Below the pieces are notes generated by a model. It was not told the DNA's origin, did no database searches, and saw only the letters and a list, made by a program, of their open reading frames with translations. A program made the translations under genes and the position numbers. From an uncultured Clostridia bacterium (lineage in GTDB: Bacteria; Bacillota; Clostridia; Christensenellales; Borkfalkiaceae): DNA of 60,521 bases. Position 1 is the stretch's first letter, and each line of letters begins with the position of its first letter. Below are positions 9,301-16,826 of this stretch, piece after piece. The stretch spans positions 1 to 60,521 of the forward strand of contig CANQUD010000007.1 in assembly GCA_947626935.1 (NCBI GenBank), written 5' to 3'.

Positions 9301-12300
9301 AGATTCCGCTGCGATCATCAAGCTCCTCGGCAATGTCAAGACCGCTCTCGACACTATGATCGACTCGCTCAATGCGACCCATATGGCTCCGAATCTGACC
9401 ACCGACAAGCTCACGATCACGGATTCCAAGTCCACGACGATCGCAGAGGTCGAAACGGAACTTAACCGCATGAGATCGAAAGATGTCAGTGCTGCGAAGC
9501 AGGCATTCGTAGACGCCTACAACGCGCTCATGGGCACGGACTACAAGACGGATACGGCTGCCCTTGCCGAGGCGATGAACGCATTCATAACGGTCGTGAA
9601 TTGCAAGAACGCGATTAAGACCCTCAAGGATCTCGTCGACGAACTCCTCGTCGGCAAAGCGGGCGCGACCGCAGAAGCTCCTGTCGATTATACGAACAGT
9701 GTTCTGAATGCGGGCGACGCCACGGACGCCAAGACGTATCTTGCAGACGTCAAGACCGCAGTCGATGCTGTGCTTGATGCAAGCAATGTCTACACTTCCC
9801 GCGCTGTTCCCGATTTGAAGGGGACCTTCAGCGTCGGCGAGGAAGAACCTACATCTGTCACGCTCAAACAAGTTGCAGAGCATCTTGTCGCTTTGAGAAC
9901 GGCATCCCGGACCGCCGCGATCAACCAGTACCTCGGAGTTTACAATCTCCTCAAGGGACTTAAAGGCGACGATGCGATCACCTACACGGATGGCAAACTT
10001 CCCGATGGCGCTCCCGAAGAAGTGACGAATTTCGTTGCTTCTCTCGAAGGCAAGACGACCGCGGAAGTGAATACGCTCCTCAAGACCGCCGTCAAGGCTC
10101 TCCTCAACGGATACGTCGATGAACAAAGCGACAGCGAAAAAGTCTACGGAACTGTTGTACTCTATACCCAGGATAGCGGCACGATCGACAACGCTCCTGT
10201 CAAAGATAACGGCATTTCAAATCTTGTAGAGTCGATCACCACGGCAAAGGGTTTGGTCGACAACGAAAGAGCTGACGAGCGTACCGCTGCGGCAGACGAG
10301 TACAAGGCTGTTTATGAGATCCTGAAGGGCAGCGATTACGACGAGGAAAAGGCAACGGCAGACGAGAAGAAAGTTCTCACCGATATCGCCGCAGCCAAGA
10401 ACGCGACCGAAGCGAACACCGCCCTCAAGGCAGGCGTCACGGCGCTCGTCAACGGTCTCCTCATCACCGATGCGGAAACCAAGGCTGTGAAGGATTCCAA
10501 CGAAGTACAGGGTGCTGTCACGGATGCGAATGAAGCTGCAAACAGAGTAGTAGCGGGCGACAACGGCATTTCCGTCGGCATTTCCGAACTTGAGTTGATC
10601 ACGGGTCTTGTCAAGAAGATCGGCGACTTCAGAACTGCCGAAGTTGCCGCGGCTGTCACCAAATACAAGACGCAATACAAGGCGATTACGGGCGTCGACT
10701 ATGCCGAAACCGACACGGCTGCAGCCGCAAGCGTGACGGCGATCAACGCGACTACGAATGCGACCGATGCCAACGCAGCTCTCAAGACCGCTGTCAAGGC
10801 GCTCCTCGTCAAACTCCAGAAAGAGGGCGACGCGACGGAGATCGTTGAATATCTCAAGGCAAAGGGTACGGCGGAACAGGAGATCGACGGTGCTGCGGCG
10901 GATAAGGATACGGGCATTTCCGATCTGATCGAAGTTGTCGGGGAAATCATGGCGCAAGTCACGAAGTACCGTGCCGACGAGCTTACCGCTGCGGCAACCG
11001 CTTACAAGACTGCATACAAGACGCTCAAGGGCAGCGATTACGACGAGACGACGGCAACGGAAGATGAGAAGAAAGTCCTTACCGACATTGCCGCTTCCTC
11101 GACCGCGACTGCCGCAAATGGTGTCCTCAAGGATGGCGTCCAGAAGCTCCTTGAAGGCTACCAGCTCAAAGGCGACAGCAAGACCGTTACCGATCTTTTC
11201 GCCACCCATGCGAAGAAGATCGAGGAAGCCGAAGCAGAAAATAACGGGATCACCGATGTTGCGAAGCTGATCGAAGCCGCAAAGACTGAGATCGACAATG
11301 CAAGAAACGATTCCCGCAAAGTTGCGGTCAACCAATATCTCGAAGCGTACAAACTTCTCAAGGACAGCACTGCGACTACAGAGACCGAGGCAGTGAGCGC
11401 CTTCGCGACCAAGATCGCGGACATGACCGCGACCGCTGCGAATGCCGAACTTGTGAAGGCGATCCAGGCTCTCTTCGAAGGATATAAGAGGAGCGGCGAT
11501 TCCAATAAGGTTCTCGGTCTTGTTGCAGACGCCCAAACTGCAGTCGGGAAAGCCGCCGAGGCAACGGCGGACAACGGCATTTCCGCACTCAAAGACAGGG
11601 TCTCCACGCAAAAGGGCATTATCGATGCCGAGAGAACTGCCGAGGTGGAAGCCGCGAAGAACGGCTATGTGAACGCCTACAACGCGCTCATGAATGCGCA
11701 AGTCACGGCTGGCTCCGAGGAAGTCAAGGCTGCTGTCGACGAGATCGGCAAGGCAGTCGATTGCAAGGATGCCAATGCGAAACTTGCGGCTGCGGTCAAC
11801 AGCCTCATCGACAACCTGTGCGAAGGCGAGTCGACCGAAGTGAAAGGATATCTTGCAGGTCTCAAGACGGCTGTCACGGCTGAGCAGCGCAAGGCAGATA
11901 CCGCGAAGGGTCGTCTCGATCTGACGGAAACCCTCAAGGGTGTCACCGAAAAGCTCGCCGAGCTGAGAGAGGCAGGCAGGAACGCAGCGAAGAACGCTTA
12001 CAAGACCTACTACAAGACCGTCAAGGGGACGGATTGCCCCGATGACGACGAAGTTCTCACGTCCCTCAACGGTGTAAACGCGGTCAGCGAGTTCAACGAG
12101 ATCCTCAAAAACGCCATCAACGCTTTGCTTGACGGATATCTTACGGAGGACGAGGCGGAGAACGTCAAGACCGTCGAAGGCACGCAGAAGACCAACATCG
12201 GCACGAAGATCGACGCCGAGACCGAGAAGGGCGCAGTTGCGACGGGACTCGCAAGCGACCTTACGACGGCGATGAACGAGATCGACCTGCAACGCGCGAA

Positions 12301-14749
12301 GAACGCGGCGAAGGCGGAGATCGAAGAACTCTACACCGCTGTTGACACCGCGAAGATGGAAGCGGGCACGGTCGAGGATCTCGAAGGCTTGAAGGATGCC
12401 GCCGAACTCAAGATCGACGAAGCGACGCTTGCAGACGGCACGGTCGCCCAGCTCGAAGGCAAGTTCGATGACGTCATCGCGCAGGTCAAGTCCGCTTTCG
12501 AACACAAGGAAGCAGAGGGCATCGCGAAGAACGAATATCTCAAGGCTTATAAGGCGATCACGGGTTCGGACGGCAACGCCGAAGCTGAACCTACCAAGTC
12601 TGCATTCGCAGCCATCGAAGAGGCAGCGGAGAGCGAAACGGACTACATCAGGACCATCAACACCGCCCTCAAGACCGCGGTCGAACCTCTCCTTGAAAGT
12701 CTCCTTCTGAAGGTCGACAACGTCCTGAAGGATTCGCCCGAGACCAAGGCGCTCATCGAAGAGACCAAGGCTGCCGTCAAGACCTTGACGACGACCGCGA
12801 CGAACAACGGCGAGATCGCCAACCTCGACAGCGAAGTTCAGGGCATCAAGGAAGATGTCGCGAAGCAGAGGACGGCAGAAAAGACCGCCGCGAAGAGCAA
12901 GATCGACGAACTCGCAACCGCGACCGACCTTTCTGCAGACGTCCAGACGCAGCTCACCGCTCTCGTCACCGCCGCAAAGGCGAAGGTCGACGCGGAAACG
13001 ACGTACTACACCGACTATGCGCTCATCGAAGAGAAGATCGGCGCACAGACCGAGATCCTTGTCGAACTCTCCAAGCTCCAGAAGAAGGCGACCGTCGACA
13101 AACTCGACATCGCCGCGATCGTCACGAACCTCAACGCAGCAGTCCAGAGCGTCGAGAATGCGACGACTTCCTACGCCTTGAACAAGGCAGCGGATGACGC
13201 AGTTCTCACCGCCGAGAAGGACTACGCGAAGGCACTTCTGAAGGAAGCGGCAGGCGACAGCGAAGGCGCGAACGCCAAGCTCGCAGGTCCGAGCGGCTTC
13301 AACGCCAAGATCGACGCAGCGAAGAACGCCGACGAGATCCAAGACATCGTCGACGAAGGAAAAGTCGTTGTCGGCGGAGAGCATTTCCTCGATGCGCACA
13401 GCGTCTTGAGAAAGCCGTTCGATAGCCTGACGGGCAGCGACAAGGCGGCGCTCGAAGCAGCGAAGAATGCACTTTCTACGCTCGACGATGAGACCAAGGC
13501 TTCCATCAAGGGCGAATACAGCTCGCTCGAGAGCGCGATCGCAGATAAGCTCAACAAGGCTGACTTCGAAGCGAAGAAGGCTGACGCGCTCGCTCAGGCT
13601 GAACAGCTTGCGGCAGCGCAGAGCGGCGAATATGCGAAGGATGTCCTCGGCGAACAGCTCAAGAAGAAGATCGAGGCTCTCGTCTACGAACCTCAGACGG
13701 ACGACGCGAAGCGCGACGCTTACAAGCAGCAGCAGACCGCTGCCGTCGAGAGCGCGATCGCTTCCACAGAGACCGAGACGAAGAACGCACAGGCTGCACA
13801 GGATGTCGCAGACGATGCGGACGAGATGCTCGAAGGTCTCCTTGCAAGCGGCAACTACAGCGACAGCCAGAAGGCTCAACTTGCAGACATCGTCGAAAAC
13901 TTCAAGGAAAACCTCAAGAATGTCAGCGGCGCAGATGCAGAACAGCAGTACAAGACGCTGTATGACAACACTGTCCAGCAGCTCAACAATGTTCCCGTCG
14001 GAACGGTCACGAGCGGCGACATCAAGGCGGACGGTACGGACGAATATCCCGAAGATCAGGATGAGAACAAACTTTGGGGTATCGTGACCAACGACGCAGG
14101 CATGCAGAATGGCACCGATGTCACGATCGAGAAGTCCGAAAGCGATCCGACCAAGGACGTCGAAGCGGCTGTCGAGAACGGCAAGTACACCGTTGCGGAA
14201 GGTTCCGACCTCGCCCAAGGCGACCTCAAGGATCTCCTCGACGGCAAGGAAGTCATCATCACTCTCAACATCACGTTGAGCGCCGAGAATGCGACGATCA
14301 CCGAGTTCAACGGCATCTACACGGTCAAAGTCCTTCTTCCCGAAGAACTGCGTGAAGTCGAAGGTCTCACGGTCGTCAGCAAGACCGCGGATGGCATCGA
14401 AGTCCACGAAACGAGCCTTGAGGACGGCAAGTACCTCGTGTTCACCACGTCGCACTTCTCCGAATTTATCGTGCTCGGCGGCGGAGTTCCTGCCAACATG
14501 TGGTGGCTCGTCATCACGCTCACGGTCGTGCTCTTTGTCGAACTCGTCGCACTCCTCATCGTTCTCCTGAAGGGCAAGAAGAAGGGCGGCGCCGAGAAAG
14601 CGGCATCCGTGCTTCCCGTCGGACTGCTTGCAGCCCTCATCCCCGCAGGAACGATCTCGCTCTGCGTCGTGCTCGGCATCGCGGTCATCGCGGCAGGGAT
14701 CATCTTGTTCCTCGTGATCCGCAAGAGCAAGAAGAGTGAGAACAAGTAA
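3377..14749 (+). CDS. giant secreted repeat protein (3,790 aa) with two C-terminal membrane segments
   Basis: Residues 1-44 form a Sec signal (positively charged start, then LLAVLAALLCAGAFFGVLA). From about residue 50 to 3,500 the protein is built of more than 20 related, mostly helical modules of about 115-125 residues. Each has an R-x-E-x-x-A helix, a YK-x-YK-x-(L/I)-x-G segment, an ANxALKxAVxALL helix and a trailing V-x-D-x-x-I segment. Several modules carry a single Cys just before the ALK helix. A beta-rich C-terminal domain (about 3,590-3,700, containing YTVKVLLPEELREVEGL and HFSEFIVLG) precedes two membrane helices (about 3,709-3,731 and 3,747-3,781) and the tail RKSKKSENK. There is no LPxTG, so it is held by the membrane helices. 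The start has AAAGGAG 7 bases upstream; a second ATG lies five codons in. It is likely a surface fibre or adhesin; the function is not proven. It is a single gene with its own promoter and terminator. Confidence 0.85.
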   Translation: MKERNMSLVRKILLAVLAALLCAGAFFGVLAMNRSDAAGIFAQATETVDPLVQERATAKEAVTTAYTKWSQGLEAGSRSLAFLDAEKTALETKIDESVRVSEPMEVVRDVDARFVLAIQKGYAQDRLEKAFVAIRGTDLPVDAKKDVDLSGVANADGTDAAEGKEAEYDLYNYVKTAFKTIADASNIEGVNAELKTATKDLLVGTVGVLQEGDSANIYNYLHLINNGVDALEADPEKGLEDVESGLLDVLSVVAPKEAADVATELKTKKDDETAKAVDDYTKVYAAVTGSTAIPETDKTVENLQKATDCKTLNETLKAAVDALLKALEDAHATNGSETLKDLISAAQTAVGTEYAAKEEGKTNADRVLATYLGCVTKEAGDDDTTVTVTLKAKIDAQLLVDAKAKAKTEFGEVLTALGLSENADATKIQTAAETAIDAVTLTTIEAALESVNEALKDNVKKLIPLLKLKDEKGAVLDSQAVQNYLDTTVILSITNADTTGANAYWGLSDLSETLKDVVTKLDELRNADLTAVKNALLGAYNAIMGLTEGAEDYITSENYETAAPAYLKIAYAKITEKNLNEALDQLLVALVGTEDPKAEGMLDAWNYINANDSTVVLGYLPAAKTAVKNAIEEAKTNGVAPDFSKVENVNGLKKTIDKQRAEEKTATLEAYKAAYSYLMGEEYAEETLAALEGKVYCKDLTDALKAAIEALLDEVAKVDGVSVENVEAITNPVKTNEALLLVYTTANGGAEGKTVAPADKAKLETALKATKVKELTDFRKYQNAALDELKALKTDILANVLADEVSALTTKLDEAINRASNTENGTIEKAVLGDKELATAEGEIDKAKGHVIAEMNNASRVLIAVKEYNDSYQELVGSDGLTEALNTFKTETLKDKTTATDINNALKEAVQALIDRLVKTAPEAEKDPQNVVTLAEELKKLVGDAELGKGAHSEIADVSAVANGAKEKLDYRRALNAAIAELEAKYTAIEDGAQLGKRMSADDLAALKAQKDGMVKVIDGLSLGLGEKTTWAEALKAAKDELDKLKTADLSALDVTALQYVAKQEYVDSYKNALNPETVDTTAFMKSLEEKKTASDINTTLIDTLDDELTEALSGHSAKAKAIIDPCLEALRKLKEGDLATNIVDASATLMVEEQTLQKAIEGVVVSEREEAEADYKAYYKAIKEFAEDPAVDDTIKSLRSAADNKTLNNTLLAAVKALYEEKVKGQPESVKAIVTAAFKADGGDKGDFQTLVDTANTSGVLVDFTAKITAMNLLVQKGVAKQDYLDSYKAIIGTDATVTEAPASTALEAIDDAADLAGVNTALKEQVCNLLDTLLTPNKESKAVREAVEAVKKAVNADGVATQLGVVDLSALPLVTGIKASLKTQRDDETAAAQKAYKDFYEALTGKTLEGKNPVSGDTCSDLNTSLKGEIDKRLAEQKFESDSMEVKAYIQKLQTEVDKHIDAADLEDNRAVADFTKNIAMDDVTETPVEAAKKVPAKRAEEVKLAKDAYLAAYKDLVDSTATADTEAVKKALDTITGATCGDANGQLKDALDALVNSLAVAEKDSTNVKTYIGQVKAAVDAVFAAVTVEERKVPTFDSMTVGETKGQKFSDIKTALNEKRKSEVAAAFEEYKAEYKAITGNVYAETDTVAKGHVDAINATVYSADANAALKNGVKELLANYAKTLPEGVTAQSEELLDVVEKQQTAVNGVEAGDNGISVLSSVVMTAKNAINLQLYKDLKKASVEATYGAVDQSSISEAKQKELETKKTETLEGIQAVELSVLETNKGEIDKLVKAFEDAVELLKKVGPAQKEYLDAYLATHGTAADVADETVKGVLDDLNTKSTIADLNTALKTAVTALLRGMKSASDSAATTKLIDDALKVVTDLTAADDALLDFSAIDTIYTEVTAQRGADVTAAQEAYKTVYTALTGKVWTAEDVNPVTGVNCLEANTSLKEAIGNLVGKLTGETTSEDSAAIIKLLGNVKTALDTMIDSLNATHMAPNLTTDKLTITDSKSTTIAEVETELNRMRSKDVSAAKQAFVDAYNALMGTDYKTDTAALAEAMNAFITVVNCKNAIKTLKDLVDELLVGKAGATAEAPVDYTNSVLNAGDATDAKTYLADVKTAVDAVLDASNVYTSRAVPDLKGTFSVGEEEPTSVTLKQVAEHLVALRTASRTAAINQYLGVYNLLKGLKGDDAITYTDGKLPDGAPEEVTNFVASLEGKTTAEVNTLLKTAVKALLNGYVDEQSDSEKVYGTVVLYTQDSGTIDNAPVKDNGISNLVESITTAKGLVDNERADERTAAADEYKAVYEILKGSDYDEEKATADEKKVLTDIAAAKNATEANTALKAGVTALVNGLLITDAETKAVKDSNEVQGAVTDANEAANRVVAGDNGISVGISELELITGLVKKIGDFRTAEVAAAVTKYKTQYKAITGVDYAETDTAAAASVTAINATTNATDANAALKTAVKALLVKLQKEGDATEIVEYLKAKGTAEQEIDGAAADKDTGISDLIEVVGEIMAQVTKYRADELTAAATAYKTAYKTLKGSDYDETTATEDEKKVLTDIAASSTATAANGVLKDGVQKLLEGYQLKGDSKTVTDLFATHAKKIEEAEAENNGITDVAKLIEAAKTEIDNARNDSRKVAVNQYLEAYKLLKDSTATTETEAVSAFATKIADMTATAANAELVKAIQALFEGYKRSGDSNKVLGLVADAQTAVGKAAEATADNGISALKDRVSTQKGIIDAERTAEVEAAKNGYVNAYNALMNAQVTAGSEEVKAAVDEIGKAVDCKDANAKLAAAVNSLIDNLCEGESTEVKGYLAGLKTAVTAEQRKADTAKGRLDLTETLKGVTEKLAELREAGRNAAKNAYKTYYKTVKGTDCPDDDEVLTSLNGVNAVSEFNEILKNAINALLDGYLTEDEAENVKTVEGTQKTNIGTKIDAETEKGAVATGLASDLTTAMNEIDLQRAKNAAKAEIEELYTAVDTAKMEAGTVEDLEGLKDAAELKIDEATLADGTVAQLEGKFDDVIAQVKSAFEHKEAEGIAKNEYLKAYKAITGSDGNAEAEPTKSAFAAIEEAAESETDYIRTINTALKTAVEPLLESLLLKVDNVLKDSPETKALIEETKAAVKTLTTTATNNGEIANLDSEVQGIKEDVAKQRTAEKTAAKSKIDELATATDLSADVQTQLTALVTAAKAKVDAETTYYTDYALIEEKIGAQTEILVELSKLQKKATVDKLDIAAIVTNLNAAVQSVENATTSYALNKAADDAVLTAEKDYAKALLKEAAGDSEGANAKLAGPSGFNAKIDAAKNADEIQDIVDEGKVVVGGEHFLDAHSVLRKPFDSLTGSDKAALEAAKNALSTLDDETKASIKGEYSSLESAIADKLNKADFEAKKADALAQAEQLAAAQSGEYAKDVLGEQLKKKIEALVYEPQTDDAKRDAYKQQQTAAVESAIASTETETKNAQAAQDVADDADEMLEGLLASGNYSDSQKAQLADIVENFKENLKNVSGADAEQQYKTLYDNTVQQLNNVPVGTVTSGDIKADGTDEYPEDQDENKLWGIVTNDAGMQNGTDVTIEKSESDPTKDVEAAVENGKYTVAEGSDLAQGDLKDLLDGKEVIITLNITLSAENATITEFNGIYTVKVLLPEELREVEGLTVVSKTADGIEVHETSLEDGKYLVFTTSHFSEFIVLGGGVPANMWWLVITLTVVLFVELVALLIVLLKGKKKGGAEKAASVLPVGLLAALIPAGTISLCVVLGIAVIAAGIILFLVIRKSKKSENK

Positions 14750-14779
14750 GCACTCCCCGAATTTATTCGGAAAACAAAA

Positions 14780-14804
14780 ACTCCGCTCATTGAGCGGAGT
14801 TTTT
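14780..14804 (+). terminator. Rho-independent terminator of the first giant gene
   Basis: ACTCCGCTCA (14780-14789) and TGAGCGGAGT (14791-14800) form a strong stem around a minimal loop, followed by TTTT. It lies 31 bases past the stop codon. Confidence 0.88.
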
Positions 14805-14814
14805 CCGTTGAAGA

Positions 14815-14935
14815 GGGGACCTCGACGCGGGACGAACTGCGCAAGCATTTGCCTTCGGCAAACGCTTTGCTCCAACGTCCGCGGCTTCTCTTCCCGCAAA
14901 AATACTTTGCGGGAGTCCTTTTAGGTCGGCGGTCC
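14815..14935 (-). repeat. structured intergenic repeat, copy A
   Basis: A GC-rich, non-coding block between the giant gene and tRNA-Thr. Read on the minus strand it has a hairpin CCCGCAAA/TTTGCGGG (14893-14913), then GAAGAGAAGC, a second hairpin TTTGCC/GGCAAA (about 14848-14862), then TTGCGCAGTTCG. The same order (hairpin, GGAAxAGxAGC, hairpin, GCGCAGT) is seen on the minus strand at 28905-29030. Conceptual translations of the two blocks even share short peptide words, which suggests a common origin rather than coding. I see no gene in it. Confidence 0.45.
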
Positions 14936-14953
14936 TCGTTGACTTTGTCGATT

Positions 14954-14992
14954 TCCAAACGAAAAAAGAGGCATTAAGCCTCTTTTTTCGTT

Positions 14993-14996
<4 letters not shown>
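14954..14996 (-). terminator. terminator of tRNA-Thr, 19-bp perfect inverted repeat
   Basis: TCCAAACGAAAAAAGAGGC and its exact reverse complement flank a 5-base loop. On the minus strand the stem ends in a run of T, making a good intrinsic terminator directly after tRNA-Thr; it could also act on the plus strand. The outer bases of the palindrome overlap the encoded CCA of the tRNA. Confidence 0.8.
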
Positions 14997-15068
<72 letters not shown>

Positions 15069-15087
15069 GTCATCATGACGCTTTATA

Positions 15088-15116
15088 AGTATATTAAAAA
15101 GCGGGAAATAAGTCAA
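15088..15116 (-). promoter_or_regulatory. sigma-A promoter of tRNA-Thr
   Basis: On the minus strand TTGACT (15111-15116), a 17-base spacer and TATACT (15088-15093), 20 bases upstream of the mature tRNA 5' end. Confidence 0.82.
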
Positions 15117-15120
15117 GCGA

Positions 15121-15153
15121 TATTTGAAAAAAATAAGAAAATTTTCTTATTTT
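15121..15153 (-). terminator. AT-rich terminator of the asd-dapA-dapB operon
   Basis: A perfect 24-base palindrome (15130-15153, AAAATAAGAAAA and its complement) overlaps the dapB stop codon. On the minus strand it is followed by a run of seven T. The stem has few G-C pairs, so it may be a weak terminator separating dapB from tRNA-Thr. Confidence 0.55.
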
Positions 15154-15904
15154 ACAGGAGATCGTGTAGAAGGTCGTCCATACCGTAGATCCCCGCGCCC
15201 TGTTTGGTCAGCCAAGCCGCCGCTTTCAAGGCGCCGTCGGCAAAGATCTTTCGGCTCCTCGCCGAATGGCAAAGGGTCAGGATCTCGTCCTCGCCCGCAA
15301 ACATCACTTCGTGTTCGCCGACGATCGTCCCGCCGCGCACGGCATGGATCCCGATCTCGCTTTTCTGTCTCGCCCCGACGTTTCCGTGTCTGCCGTAGAC
15401 GTTCTCCTTTTTCGTGGAATAGCCTTCCTTCACGCTCTCTGCAAGCATGAGCGCCGTCCCCGAGGGAGCGTCCTTCTTGCGGTTGTGATGCCGTTCGATG
15501 ATCTCGACGTCGAAGTCCTCGCCGAGCGCCTCTGCAGCCTTTCTGACGAGCATCCGGAGAAGGTTGACGCCGATGGAGAGATTTCCCGTCTTGAACATCG
15601 CGATCTTGTTCCGATAGCGTCCGAAAAGTTCCAGATCGTCCTCCGAATAGCCCGTTGCGGCAAGCACGATGGGGAGCCTTTTCGCCTCGCAGAACGCAAG
15701 CCGTTCCTCAAGAAGGGCAGGAGAAGAGAAATCGATGACAACATCCGCTTCTTCGGTGATCTCATCGAATTTTTGATAGACGGGGTAGGGCATTTCCGTC
15801 GGGCAGAGGTCGACGCCGCACACGACGTCGTGTCCCAAGTCCTTCGCGCGTTCCGTGACGATCTTGCCCATTTTCCCGCAGCAACCGAGGAGAAGGATCT
15901 TCAT
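15152..15904 (-). CDS. dapB: 4-hydroxy-tetrahydrodipicolinate reductase
   Basis: Third enzyme of the diaminopimelate/lysine branch: reduces the cyclic product of DapA with NAD(P)H to tetrahydrodipicolinate. The 250-residue chain has the dinucleotide-binding GCCGKMG at 7-13. The substrate-binding signature E137-R-H-H-x-x-x-K-D-x-P-S-G-T-A151 contains the catalytic His139 and a lysine. Length is close to the family norm (250-270). Its ATG overlaps the dapA stop by 4 bases, so the two are translationally coupled. It is last in asd-dapA-dapB. Confidence 0.95.
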   Translation of the reverse strand: MKILLLGCCGKMGKIVTERAKDLGHDVVCGVDLCPTEMPYPVYQKFDEITEEADVVIDFSSPALLEERLAFCEAKRLPIVLAATGYSEDDLELFGRYRNKIAMFKTGNLSIGVNLLRMLVRKAAEALGEDFDVEIIERHHNRKKDAPSGTALMLAESVKEGYSTKKENVYGRHGNVGARQKSEIGIHAVRGGTIVGEHEVMFAGEDEILTLCHSARSRKIFADGALKAAAWLTKQGAGIYGMDDLLHDLL

Positions 15905-16788
15905 TCGGCGACCTCCAGCCCATAATTTTTCATTGCTTCTCTTAAAAGCAAAACCGTCTCTTGTTCGGCTTCCGTAAGGGGGGCGCGGGGAAGTCCCACG
16001 TCATAGCCGAGGAGCTTCATTGCCGCCTTGACGGGAATGGGATTGACTTCCGCAAAACAAGCCTTGATGAGGGGGAGAAGGGCGTCGGAAAGCCTGTTGG
16101 CTGCCTTCAGATCTCCCGTCGCGACGCATTCCGTCAAGACCTTCATGTCGGCAGGGACGAGGTTGGAGACGACGGAAATGACGGCAGAACCGCCCGCTGC
16201 GAGGATGGGGAGATTCAGCGCATCTTCGCCCGAATAGAGATCGCATTTGCCGCGGATGAGACGTGCTGTCTCCATGACCTGCGGCATGTTCCCGCTCGCC
16301 TCTTTGATGCCCGCGACGGTCCCGAGCGTGGTGATCTCCGCCATTGTAGAGGGGAGAATGTTGACGCCCGTCCGTGCGGGGACATTGTAGACGATAACGG
16401 GAAGGGGTGTCGCTTCGCAGATCGCTCTGTAGTAGGCGAACAGTCCCTTTTGCGTGCATTTGTTGTAATAGGGAGTGACGGCAAGCACGCCGTCGGCGCC
16501 CAACGAAGCGGCGAGTTTCGTCATCTTGACAGCGGTCTCGGTGCAGTTTCCGCCCGTGCCGACGAGGAGTTTCATCTTGTGCACATGTGCACGCGAGAAG
16601 CGGATGACCTCTTCCTTTTCTTCCGCCGTCATGGTCGCGGGTTCGCCTGTCGTGCCGAGCACGACAACGCCGTCCGCGCCGCTTTCTTCCTGCCGTGCAA
16701 GAAGCTTGCCAAGCGTGTCAAAGTTCACCCCATCCTGCGAAAACGGGGTAATGAGGGCGGTTACGACGCCCCTTAAAAAACCAGTCAT
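15901..16788 (-). CDS. dapA: 4-hydroxy-tetrahydrodipicolinate synthase
   Basis: Condenses pyruvate with aspartate semialdehyde in the cytosol, the committed step to diaminopimelate and lysine. The 295-residue TIM barrel has GTTGEP at 45-50, the catalytic Tyr134 in VIVYNVPART and the Schiff-base Lys162 in AGIKEASGN. All active-site residues are present. Spacing to asd upstream is 38 bases, and it overlaps dapB by 4 bases. TATCTCTCCC just upstream on the plus strand corresponds to a GGGAGAGA ribosome site. Confidence 0.96.
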   Translation of the reverse strand: MTGFLRGVVTALITPFSQDGVNFDTLGKLLARQEESGADGVVVLGTTGEPATMTAEEKEEVIRFSRAHVHKMKLLVGTGGNCTETAVKMTKLAASLGADGVLAVTPYYNKCTQKGLFAYYRAICEATPLPVIVYNVPARTGVNILPSTMAEITTLGTVAGIKEASGNMPQVMETARLIRGKCDLYSGEDALNLPILAAGGSAVISVVSNLVPADMKVLTECVATGDLKAANRLSDALLPLIKACFAEVNPIPVKAAMKLLGYDVGLPRAPLTEAEQETVLLLREAMKNYGLEVAE

Positions 16789-16826
16789 GATCTCTCCCTT
16801 ATCTTATGTCGGATAGATAGAAATTG

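Noticed and set aside
3413-14899. Very long open frames opposite the first giant gene (837, 1,357 and 1,560 codons) and opposite the second giant gene (1,171, 1,739 and 634 codons)
   Set aside because: They lack ribosome sites and promoters, have composition expected for the complement of codon-biased repeats (few TTA, CTA and TCA codons on the sense strand), and show no domain words. They are shadows, not genes.
15130-15153. 24-base palindrome at the dapB end as a regulator binding site
   Set aside because: Its position over the stop codon, followed by seven T on the transcribed strand, fits a weak terminator better.
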